The notes under the pieces: generated by a model | What the model was told of the DNA's origin: nothing | What the model saw: only the letters and a program-made list of their open reading frames with translations | Databases searched by the model: none | Program-made: the position numbers and the translations under genes | From: Clostridium sp. OS1-26 | Lineage (GTDB): Bacteria > Bacillota > Clostridia > Clostridiales > Clostridiaceae | Assembly (NCBI RefSeq): GCF_030915445.1 | Contig: NZ_CP133264.1 | Span: 3,162,001 to 3,226,000 of the forward strand | Reading direction: 5' to 3' | Length of the DNA: 64,000 bases | Shown here: piece by piece, positions 43,901 to 50,995 of the stretch | How positions within the stretch are numbered: position 1 is the stretch's first letter | Layout: every line of letters starts with the position of its first letter

Positions 43901-45493
43901 GTGAAAAAAGCAATGAAGCTGCAAACAAAGCTTACCTTATTGATTATCACAGTAGTGTTTATTTCTATATCTATAATAATTTTTTTTGTTGCCTCATGGA
44001 CGACTGAAAATATTGAAAGCAAGGCTAGAACTAATATTATGAATGTGGCTGAGATGGTAGCACATTCTAGAGAGATGGTAGATGCACTAGCGGTTAAGGA
44101 CCCAAATCGAAAGATTGGACCTTATGTTAATATGCAGCTTAAAAATTTAGAACAGGTTGAATATATAATTGTAGCGGACATGGAGGAAATTAGATATTCT
44201 CATCCAAATCCTGAAATGATAGGGAAAAGGTTTATGGGAGGAGATGAATATAGAGTACTTCAAAAGGGAGAAACATATATATCTGAGGCTACAGGAACTC
44301 TCGGAAAATCCTTAAGAGCTTTTACTCCAATATATGATGCAGAAAATAAGAAAGAGATAGGTTTTGTTTCTGTAGGTACACTTACACACAGCATTGAAGC
44401 AGCTAAGCATACAGCTATTTTATATATAATTTTAATTGGTTTTGGTGGACTCATGGTAGGTATAATAGGGGCATTTTTATTGGCCAATAACATAAAGAAC
44501 ACTTTACTGGGACTTGAGCCTGAGGAAATAACAAAGCTTTATAATGAAAAGATGGGAATTCTTTATGCTATTCATGAAGGGTTAATAGCTGTTGATCATA
44601 GAGGTAGAATTACTCTTATAAATGATTCAGCCTTAAATATATTACACCTTGAAAATAAAGTTAATAAGAAGGATATTATAGGAAAGAACATAGAAGAGGT
44701 TATTCCAAATACCCGTATGGTTAATGTATTAGAAACAGGGGAATCTGAATTTGAAAAAGAGCAGAGAATAAATAATACCATAATAATGACTAATAGAATT
44801 CCTATAATGAATAGAGGGAAGGTTGTAGGAGCTATTGCTAGCTTTAGAGATAAAACAGAGGTGACCAGAATGGCAGAAGAGCTCACAGGTGCTAAAAAAA
44901 TGGCCTGGTCCTTAAGAGCTCAAAATCATGAATTTATGAATAAGCTTCATACTATTTCGGGGCTTATACAGCTGGAAGAGTATGAGGAGGTTCTACAGTT
45001 TATATCAGATGTGGCAAAAGTAAGAAGTAATATAAGCAATATTTTAACAGAGAATATAAAGGACTCTTCTGTATCAGCTTTGTTACTGTCAAAGTATAAC
45101 AAAGCCGAGGAGTGTAGAGTTAAGTTAAAAATAGATGAAAATTCAAAACTAACAAAGTTACCAGAGAATATGACTTCTGAAGAAATTGTATCAGTTTTAG
45201 GCAATTTAATAGAAAATTCTTTAGACGAAGTTAAAAATGATGGGACTGGATTAATATATATAAAAATAATTGAAGATGAGAATTTTTTAAATATAATAGT
45301 TAAAGATAATGGTGGTGGAATTCCAGTAGAATACAGAGAAAAAATATACGAGCAAGGTTTTTCAACAAAGGATGGGCAACGTGGACATGGAATGTATATA
45401 GTAAAGAAAATAATCGATGAGTCTAACGGTATAATAAAGTTTGATGTGGATAACGGTGTTCATTGGGATATAACTATACCAATGACAAGGTAG
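43901..45493 (+). CDS. CitA/DcuS-family sensor histidine kinase
   Basis: A 530-residue kinase: TM1 about 7-29, an extracytoplasmic PASP/sCache domain (E-Y-I-I-V-A-D-M-E-E-I-R-Y-S-H-P-N-P-E-M-I-G), TM2 about 170-192, cytoplasmic PAS, the H-box R-A-Q-N-H-E-F-M-N-K-L-H and ATPase motifs D-N-G-G-G-I-P and G-H-G-M-Y-I-V. The family senses citrate, fumarate, malate or succinate. GTG 43901 lies 5 nt after GAGGTGA; a longer frame would run through the direct repeats. Paired with the CitB-type regulator downstream. Confidence 0.93.
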   Translation: MKKAMKLQTKLTLLIITVVFISISIIIFFVASWTTENIESKARTNIMNVAEMVAHSREMVDALAVKDPNRKIGPYVNMQLKNLEQVEYIIVADMEEIRYSHPNPEMIGKRFMGGDEYRVLQKGETYISEATGTLGKSLRAFTPIYDAENKKEIGFVSVGTLTHSIEAAKHTAILYIILIGFGGLMVGIIGAFLLANNIKNTLLGLEPEEITKLYNEKMGILYAIHEGLIAVDHRGRITLINDSALNILHLENKVNKKDIIGKNIEEVIPNTRMVNVLETGESEFEKEQRINNTIIMTNRIPIMNRGKVVGAIASFRDKTEVTRMAEELTGAKKMAWSLRAQNHEFMNKLHTISGLIQLEEYEEVLQFISDVAKVRSNISNILTENIKDSSVSALLLSKYNKAEECRVKLKIDENSKLTKLPENMTSEEIVSVLGNLIENSLDEVKNDGTGLIYIKIIEDENFLNIIVKDNGGGIPVEYREKIYEQGFSTKDGQRGHGMYIVKKIIDESNGIIKFDVDNGVHWDITIPMTR

Positions 45494-45557
45494 TAAAAGC
45501 CCTAAATGGGCTTTTACGGATAACTTGTGAGCGGGAACGAGCGTCTTAAGTTACCCA
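45494..45557 (+). terminator. Intercistronic hairpins between kinase and regulator genes
   Basis: Stem 1: TAAAAGCCC / GGGCTTTTA (45494-45517), without a T-run. Stem 2: GGATAACTT / AAGTTACCC (about 45518-45557). They lie between kinase stop and regulator start and may attenuate or stabilise the transcript, uncoupling the two levels. Confidence 0.5.
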
Positions 45558-45582
45558 GTATTTCGACAAAGGAGGAAAAAGC

Positions 45583-46257
45583 TTGATTAAAGTAATGATT
45601 GTTGAAGATGATCCTATGGTTAGGGAAATAAATTCTAAGTTTTTAGAAAGGGTAGAAGGGTTTGCTTTATATAAAGCAGTTTCTAATCTTGATGATGCAA
45701 AAAAAATTATATCCATTAAAAAGCCAGATTTAATATTACTTGATGTGTATCTTCCTAAAGAAAACGGGATTGATTTCTTGAAGTGGATAAGAGGACAAGA
45801 GATAGATATAGATATTATTTTAATTACAGCAGATAAAACTATTGAAAGAGTACAGGAAGCTTTTAGATATGGAGTTGTAGATTATCTTATAAAGCCTTTT
45901 AGTTTTGAAAGGTTTAAAGAATCACTTACTCAATTTAAGGATAGGTATTATCAATTTAAAAAGAATGAGGTAATTGAACAAAAGGATTTAGATAAGCTAA
46001 TATCCAGTTCCAATGTTTCTCAGAATGAAGATGATTTTGCTAAGGGACTTAATAAATATACCTATAGAGCTATATGGAATGAAATAGAAAAAGGTAATTA
46101 TGAGGATTTTACAGCAGAGGATCTAGCAGAAAGATTAGGGATAGCAAGAGTGACAGTTAGAAGATATCTTGAATATATGGAGAAAGAAAATAAAATAGGT
46201 AAATTGGTGGAATACGGTAAAGTGGGTAGACCACAGCATAAATATCACAAAATTTAG
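45583..46257 (+). CDS. CitB/DcuR-family response regulator
   Basis: A 224-residue regulator. Receiver 1-120 with V-E-D-D-P (8-12), phospho-acceptor in L-I-L-L-D-V-Y-L-P (D54) and K-P-F (about 104). The C-terminal helix-turn-helix (E-D-L-A-E-R-L-G-I-A-R-V-T-V-R-R-Y-L-E-Y-M) is the DcuR/CitB type. TTG start with AAAGGAGG 7 nt upstream. With its kinase it presumably activates the malic enzyme/permease operon. Confidence 0.93.
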   Translation: MIKVMIVEDDPMVREINSKFLERVEGFALYKAVSNLDDAKKIISIKKPDLILLDVYLPKENGIDFLKWIRGQEIDIDIILITADKTIERVQEAFRYGVVDYLIKPFSFERFKESLTQFKDRYYQFKKNEVIEQKDLDKLISSSNVSQNEDDFAKGLNKYTYRAIWNEIEKGNYEDFTAEDLAERLGIARVTVRRYLEYMEKENKIGKLVEYGKVGRPQHKYHKI

Positions 46258-46350
46258 TATAGAGGGATTAGGACGAAAGTTAACTTATACGCCAGAGTGT
46301 AAGTGAATTTTCGGCCTTAAAAACCTAAACATTCTCTATTATGCATATGT

Positions 46351-46458
46351 TATAATTAAATTAGGGAGAGAGTTCTACCAATGTGGTGGAATTATTCTCA
46401 CAAAATAAAAAAAATAACTAGTCCTACGCTCTTAGTCAAAAGAATGTAGGACTGTTTA
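46351..46458 (+). ncRNA. Candidate structured small RNA
   Basis: TATAAT at 46351-46356 (weak -35) precedes AGTTCTACCA / TGGTGGAATT around an ATG loop within an outer GAGA/TCTC pairing. After an A-rich linker, the stem AGTCCTAC / GTAGGACT (46420-46453) ends the unit before GTTTATTG. No frame lies inside and no plus-strand gene follows for over 1 kb. Class not recognised. Confidence 0.35.
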
Positions 46459-46626
46459 TTGCTATAATAAAATTCTAATGTAGAATAGTGGGGTTATTTA
46501 TATATTTATAGTTTATACAGTTATAGAATAATTATTACAGATTTTATATAATGTTGCTTAATATTCATTAAAGTGGTTATAATTCACTATGTATTCCTAT
46601 ATCGGGATAAATCCTTTACTAAGCTT

Positions 46627-46655
46627 ATAGCTGGCTCATTGCCAGCTATTTTTTA
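46627..46655. terminator. Intrinsic terminator
   Basis: Stem ATAGCTGGC / GCCAGCTAT with TCATT loop, followed by TTTTTTAAT. It lies between convergent transcription from the regulator side and the deacetylase gene. Confidence 0.8.
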
Positions 46656-46692
46656 ATATGATTTTTATAATAGGCCCTGGCTAATTTAATGT

Positions 46693-47490
46693 CTATTGTT
46701 TTTTGTTTATTATTTCAATATTCATCATTTCTTTCTCTTCTGCTTCACTTAAGTCACCAAGAGTTCTAAAAACAAATCCCTCATTTTTTAAATATGTTAT
46801 TATTTCAGGTAGTGATTCCACTGTAAAATGTTTGTAATAAGTATCATGCATAAGTATTACTGCAATCTTTTTGTTTTGGCATTGATTTTTGACATTTCTT
46901 TTTATTTTTCCAACAGGTACTTCGTGAGCATCTGCATCACCTGAGCAAACATTCCAATCTACATACTTTATTCCCTTATCATTTAAAGTTTTTTTTATTG
47001 AATCTAAGGTTGTTTTTCTTGCCATAGGATTATTAGATCCACCTGGAAACCTAATATAATTTATAGGCTCTTTATTAGTTATTTTTTGTATTGTATTTTT
47101 ACATGCTTCATAATCATCCATGTAGGATTTTAGGCTTACATATATTTTTTTATAGTTATGTGAATAAGTATGTACACCAATGCTCATACCATTATCACTT
47201 AACTCTTTTAATATGGTGGGATTTTCTTCACACTTTATTCCTACTACAAAAAAAGTAGCCTTTATGTTGTTATCATTTAATATCTTTAATATTTTTCTTG
47301 TGTTATTTATACTAGGACCATCATCAAAAGTTAAAAACACCTCTTTAGGATACTCTGCCCTATATTGATTTTTGAAGCTATTATTAAACATATTTAGTTC
47401 ATCTCCATATACACTAGTTCTGGTATTTACACACATAAATAATAATGTAATTATAAATACAATATATGGATACTTGGCGAATCTTTTCAT
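46693..47490 (-). CDS. Polysaccharide deacetylase (NodB homology domain), exported
   Basis: A 265-residue protein with an N-terminal signal/anchor (9-28) and a NodB domain: T-F-D-D-G-P-S (54-60), the zinc ligands H107 and H111 in H-T-Y-S-H, R-F-P-G-G-S-N-N (about 147-154), and L-M-H-D-T-Y. It would remove N-acetyl groups from peptidoglycan or another surface glycan outside the membrane. Complete active site. GAAGGTG lies before the ATG. Monocistronic. Confidence 0.93.
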   Translation of the reverse strand: MKRFAKYPYIVFIITLLFMCVNTRTSVYGDELNMFNNSFKNQYRAEYPKEVFLTFDDGPSINNTRKILKILNDNNIKATFFVVGIKCEENPTILKELSDNGMSIGVHTYSHNYKKIYVSLKSYMDDYEACKNTIQKITNKEPINYIRFPGGSNNPMARKTTLDSIKKTLNDKGIKYVDWNVCSGDADAHEVPVGKIKRNVKNQCQNKKIAVILMHDTYYKHFTVESLPEIITYLKNEGFVFRTLGDLSEAEEKEMMNIEIINKKQ

Positions 47491-47771
47491 GATGAAACAC
47501 CTTCTTTTGTTTAAAATATTAAACCTTATCTAAATTATATGATAACCTATAATTAATAAATAATTATAGTAATTTATTCAACTTAAGATCTTTAAGATAA
47601 TATTGGGAAATATATTTTTCCCTTCAAGATTTGAGACTATCGTCAAGAGGCTTAATCTTTTTTTTATGAATACATAAAAGTTTATTATTTGTTTAAACTA
47701 TTTTTGTACCGTTGATCTTACCTTAATAATAAAGTGCTATTATTCATGGCAAATGTATTTTTTAGTTTAAA
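47491..47771. other. Intergenic stretch, no gene seen
   Basis: AT-rich, about 280 bp upstream of a terminator hairpin on the plus strand. The presence of that terminator without a preceding gene suggests a decayed gene or a short RNA, but I see no motif. Confidence 0.4.
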
Positions 47772-47803
47772 AAGCTGGTGTTATATTACCAGCTTATTTT
47801 TTT
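47772..47803 (+). terminator. Intrinsic terminator
   Basis: Stem AAGCTGGT / ACCAGCTT with GTTATATT loop, then ATTTTTTT. It ends directly against the acetyltransferase frame. Confidence 0.8.
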
Positions 47804-48262
47804 ATAAGGGTTAAAATTGATGGAGAAACAGAAAATCTTGATAGAGAATCTGGTGAAGATCCATTAACGGCAGAGGATTTTGAAAAACGCATTTATGAAG
47901 ATTCAATAGCGGAAAAAACTTTGTTTTTAGTTGCAGAAGTTGAAGGTAAAATCGTTGGTTTTACTCGTTGTGAAGGAAGTAAACTAAGTAGATTTATACA
48001 TAAAGCAGAATTTGGGATATGTATATCGAAGGAATATTGGGGTCATGGAATTGGTAAAGCAATGTTAGAAAATATTTTGATGTGGGCAGATGCTGTAGGA
48101 ATTGAAAAAATCTCATTAACTGTGGTACAGACAAATACAAAAGCGATTCAATTATATAAAAGATATGGATTTGCAGAAGAAGGATTATTAATAAAGGATC
48201 GTATTCATAAAGAAGGAAACTATTATAATACAGTTATAATGGGAAGGTTATTAGATAAATGA
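47804..48262 (+). pseudogene. GNAT acetyltransferase, 5' truncated or with unusual start
   Basis: The frame is open from 47804: I-R-V-K-I-D-G-E-T-E-N-L-D-R-E-S-G-E-D-P, then F-L-V-A-E-V-E-G-K-I-V-G-F-T, acetyl-CoA loop W-G-H-G-I-G-K-A-M and A-I-Q-L-Y-K-R-Y-G-F. GNAT homology therefore begins well before the first usable start codon (TTG 47921, 113 residues). There is no ATG or GTG with a ribosome binding site, and the frame starts right at the T-run of a terminator. The first strand and helix are missing. Probably truncated by deletion. Confidence 0.65.
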
Positions 48263-48307
48263 TATTGCAATATTATATAAAAGCTATTTGGCTGTTGAAT
48301 TTGCTCG

Positions 48308-48346
48308 AAAAAACCATGCTAATTCTCTTATTTAGCATGGTTTTTT
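48308..48346. terminator. Bidirectional intrinsic terminator
   Basis: Stem AAAAAACCATGCTAA / TTAGCATGGTTTTTT with a 9-nt loop, between convergent acetyltransferase genes. Confidence 0.88.
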
Positions 48347-48379
48347 ATATTAAAAAAATCATTATAGTAGTGCTGTTTT

Positions 48380-48871
48380 TTATATTTTCATGCTTAATAT
48401 TTCTCCTGGTAAACCATCTATTTCACACACTTTGTCTGAAACAAATCCATTATTAATTAAAATTTTTCGAGAAGGAATATTGTTAGGGTCTATAATCGCA
48501 GTAATTCTGTTTAGTTGTTTTTCTTCTTTTGCCTTTTTAACCAGAAGTCGAGCAACTTCATTACCAATCCCTTTACCCCAATACTCAGGCAATAACATAT
48601 ACCCAAGCTCTGCCTCTTTAGCATTCATCTCTTCAATTTTCAATTTAGCTAAACCAATAAAATTATTAGTTTTTAATTCCATTACTTTGAAACTGCCAAA
48701 AGACTTTTGTAATTCATTGTTACTCAAAAGCAAATTATAATTTCCTCTAGCTTCATCTAAAGGAATTGCTCGCTCAGTAATCATTGCCATTACCTTTTCG
48801 TCGCTAACTAATTTATAATATTTATCAAAATCTTCAACGGTAAATTTTTCTAGATATACTTTTTCATTCAT
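48380..48871 (-). CDS. GNAT-family N-acetyltransferase (RimJ/RimL-like)
   Basis: A 163-residue complete GNAT protein. M-N-E-K-V-Y-L-E-K-F-T-V-E-D-F-D-K-Y-Y begins the fold; E-L-G-Y-M-L-L-P-E-Y-W-G-K-G-I-G-N-E-V contains the acetyl-CoA phosphate loop; N-I-P-S-R-K-I-L-I-N-N-G-F is the C-terminal signature of the ribosomal-protein/antibiotic-modifying subgroup. GGGGAG lies before ATG. The substrate cannot be told. Confidence 0.88.
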   Translation of the reverse strand: MNEKVYLEKFTVEDFDKYYKLVSDEKVMAMITERAIPLDEARGNYNLLLSNNELQKSFGSFKVMELKTNNFIGLAKLKIEEMNAKEAELGYMLLPEYWGKGIGNEVARLLVKKAKEEKQLNRITAIIDPNNIPSRKILINNGFVSDKVCEIDGLPGEILSMKI

Positions 48872-48905
48872 TACTTTCTTTACTCCCCATTTGTATATTT
48901 ATGGT

Positions 48906-49208
48906 TTATTTAAACTTTAGTTTTACTAGTTGATTCTGTAAGTATATATAAATTGTATCTGCTGTAATCGAAATTTTATCAATATCTTTTAAACTAATAT
49001 AAATTCCATGAAAGTCATAGTAATTTCTTTCACCATTTTTACTTATTAGTCTAAGTATTCTTCCATGAGGCTCATCGAACAACTCATAGTCAAACTGATC
49101 AATACAGTAAACTGTGTCAAGCTCATATGCATTCACTATGGCTACCAAATTGGAATTTTTCATCTTATCTAGTGTTTTAAAAACCTCATCTAATGTAATT
49201 TGCTTCAT
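48906..49208 (-). CDS. Hypothetical protein, 100 residues
   Basis: Starts M-K-Q-I-T-L-D-E-V-F-K-T-L-D-K-M-K with GAGGGG about 6 nt upstream (ATG 49208). It is a small mixed alpha/beta soluble protein with many Tyr and Asp residues (D-T-V-Y-C-I-D-Q-F-D-Y-E-L-F-D) and no cysteine or membrane pattern. No family recognised. It sits 35 bp upstream of the GNAT gene on the same strand and may be co-transcribed. Confidence 0.65.
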   Translation of the reverse strand: MKQITLDEVFKTLDKMKNSNLVAIVNAYELDTVYCIDQFDYELFDEPHGRILRLISKNGERNYYDFHGIYISLKDIDKISITADTIYIYLQNQLVKLKFK

Positions 49209-49293
49209 AACTTCTATCCCCTCTTTAAATATAATTCTAACTGCCATATAGTTGCAGTATTACGAAGAAATGTTTTATTATTACTTATTATAG

Positions 49294-49424
49294 CATATTA
49301 CAAAATGTGGTGAAAAGGCTTGTTTTCGAATTGGAAACGATAAATCCACTGATGCTGATGTTGAAAAATATGTAGATGCTCTCGTCTTAACATTAAAGAA
49401 TATTCAAAGAGGTGATTCTAATTA
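49294..49424 (+). pseudogene. C-terminal fragment resembling a class V aminotransferase/cysteine desulfurase
   Basis: A 43-codon open segment ending C-G-E-K-A-C-F-R-I-G-N-D-K-S-T-D-A-D-V-E-K-Y then V-D-A-L-V-L-T-L-K-N-I. The R-I-G-N...T-D-A-D-V-E-K pattern resembles the last part of NifS-like enzymes. There is no start codon with a ribosome site and a stop precedes it, so it is a relic. The assignment is tentative. Confidence 0.4.
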
Positions 49425-49685
49425 ACAGGCTCCTTTAGTAACACAATATAATAGAATAAAACAGCAGCTTATTGTTTAATCCTCAAGCTACTGAATTAAA
49501 TTTTGTCCAGCAGCTTTTGGGGTAACTTTAATTTTTTACATATAACTTGGCTATTTACAATATATTAACAATGTATCTATAAAGTTGTCACCAAGCTGTC
49601 ACAAACCATGGCTATGATATATATATATTAATTATTAAATTCCATCAAACATTAAAATTCAATTTAAATTTTGGAGGTCGTTAAA

Positions 49686-50702
49686 ATGGTAAAAAGAAAT
49701 TTAAAAGTAATGGCAGCTTTAGCTCTTGTAGTATCATTAGGTTCAGGATTTGTTACAGTTCATGCGGCGGCACTATCCAATAATGCAGCAGCTAATAATT
49801 CAACTAAGATAGAACATAAGGTAAAGAATAAAAAAGATAATGCTAATCCAATCTACTCAATATTAGAAAGTAAATTAGGATTTACAAAGGCACAAATACA
49901 AGATGCTGCAAAAGCTGGAAAGACAGCATTTGATTTAGCTAGTGAAAAAGGTGTTACTGCAGATCAGCTTAAATCTATGATTATTGATGCTCAGTCACAA
50001 AATATAGATCAAATGGTTAGCAAGGGTAAGCTTACACAAGATAAAGCTAATACTATGAAAGCTAATTTAAAAACTAAGATGCAAAACTGGAATGGAAGTT
50101 TAAAACAGGCAGAACATAAAAAAGAAGGTTCTAACCCAACATATTCAATATTAGAAAGTAAATTAGGATTTACAAAAACACAAATACAAGATGCTGCAAA
50201 AGCTGGAAAGACAGCATTTGATCTAGCTAGCGAAAAAGGTGTTACTGCAGATCAGCTTAAATCTATGATTATTGATGCTCAGTCACAAAATATAGATCAA
50301 ATGGTTAGCAAGGGTAAGCTTACACAAGATAAAGCTAATACTATGAAAGCTAATTTAAAAACTAAGATGCAAAACTGGAATGGAAGTTTAAAACAGGCAG
50401 AACATAAAAAAGAAGGTTCTAACCCAACATATTCAATATTAGAAAGTAAATTAGGATTTACAAAAACACAAATACAAGATGCTGCAAAGGCTGGAAAAAC
50501 AGCATTTGATCTAGCTAGTGAAAAAGGTGTTACTGCAGATCAACTTAAATCTATGATTATTGATGCTCAATCACAAAATATAGATCAGATGGTTAGCAAG
50601 GGTAAGCTTACACAAGATAAAGCTAATACAATGAAAGCTAACTTAAAAACTAAGATGCAAAACTGGAATGGAAGTTTAGGTCATAAAGACGGTGGAAAAT
50701 AA
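49686..50702 (+). CDS. Secreted protein of three near-identical 96-residue repeats (DUF2680-like)
   Basis: A 338-residue protein with a Sec signal peptide (1-29, M-A-A-L-A-L-V-V-S-L-G-S-G-F-V, cleavage after V-H-A). Three tandem copies of a helical domain follow, each beginning S-I-L-E-S-K-L-G-F-T-K and containing F-D-L-A-S-E-K-G-V-T-A-D-Q-L-K-S-M-I-I and a Lys-rich end. The domain resembles DUF2680/YckD-type helical repeats. No anchoring motif is seen, so it is probably released or wall-associated through charge. ATG 49686 follows GGAGGTCG. The function is unknown. Confidence 0.85.
   Translation: MVKRNLKVMAALALVVSLGSGFVTVHAAALSNNAAANNSTKIEHKVKNKKDNANPIYSILESKLGFTKAQIQDAAKAGKTAFDLASEKGVTADQLKSMIIDAQSQNIDQMVSKGKLTQDKANTMKANLKTKMQNWNGSLKQAEHKKEGSNPTYSILESKLGFTKTQIQDAAKAGKTAFDLASEKGVTADQLKSMIIDAQSQNIDQMVSKGKLTQDKANTMKANLKTKMQNWNGSLKQAEHKKEGSNPTYSILESKLGFTKTQIQDAAKAGKTAFDLASEKGVTADQLKSMIIDAQSQNIDQMVSKGKLTQDKANTMKANLKTKMQNWNGSLGHKDGGK
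49861..50678 (+). repeat. Three 288-bp tandem DNA repeats within the secreted protein gene
   Basis: Unit starts at 49861, 50149 and 50437, exactly 288 bp apart, each beginning TATTAGAAAGTAAATTAGGA. The third is cut short at about 242 bp. Units differ at only a handful of mostly silent positions, pointing to recent amplification and a potential for slippage. Confidence 0.95.
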
Positions 50703-50717
50703 ATTAATATAAGTAAT

Positions 50718-50765
50718 AAACTCAAAAGAGGACTTATTAATAGGTCCTCTTTTGAGTTTATTTTG
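50718..50765 (+). terminator. Intrinsic terminator after the repeat protein gene
   Basis: Long stem AAACTCAAAAGAGGAC / GTCCTCTTTTGAGTTT with a short loop, followed by ATTTTGATT. Confidence 0.88.
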
Positions 50766-50995
50766 ATTATCCATTCATTATTATTCCTAATATTTCGCTT
50801 ATTTCAATGTAAACTTTTCTATTTTTATAACATTTGTATATACTTGAAAAACTTTAATAGTATCTCTATTTAATAAAAATTATTGAATTGATTTTCAATA
50901 AGGAATAAAATAAAATTATGGAAAACTATGTAGAATGAGTGAATAATGAAGCAAATGAAAGCACATAAAAAATAGAAAACAAGGAAGGAGAAGCT

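Larger units (their letters stand above)
46258..46692. other. Intergenic region with a stem-loop, a candidate RNA and a terminator
   Basis: A 20-bp imperfect stem (46271-46316, GGACGAAAG...TTTCGGCC) follows the regulator gene. A candidate transcript (46351-46458) and a terminator (46627-46655) are listed separately. No coding frame of note. Confidence 0.5.

Noticed and set aside
46351..46458. A preQ1-I riboswitch
   Set aside because: A TTCTA loop and an A-rich tail are suggestive, but the CUAA pseudoknot partner and the compact spacing do not fit, and no queuosine gene follows.
48259..48456. A hydrophobic 65-codon plus-strand frame
   Set aside because: It crosses a terminator hairpin and is antisense to the end of the GNAT gene; no start signal.
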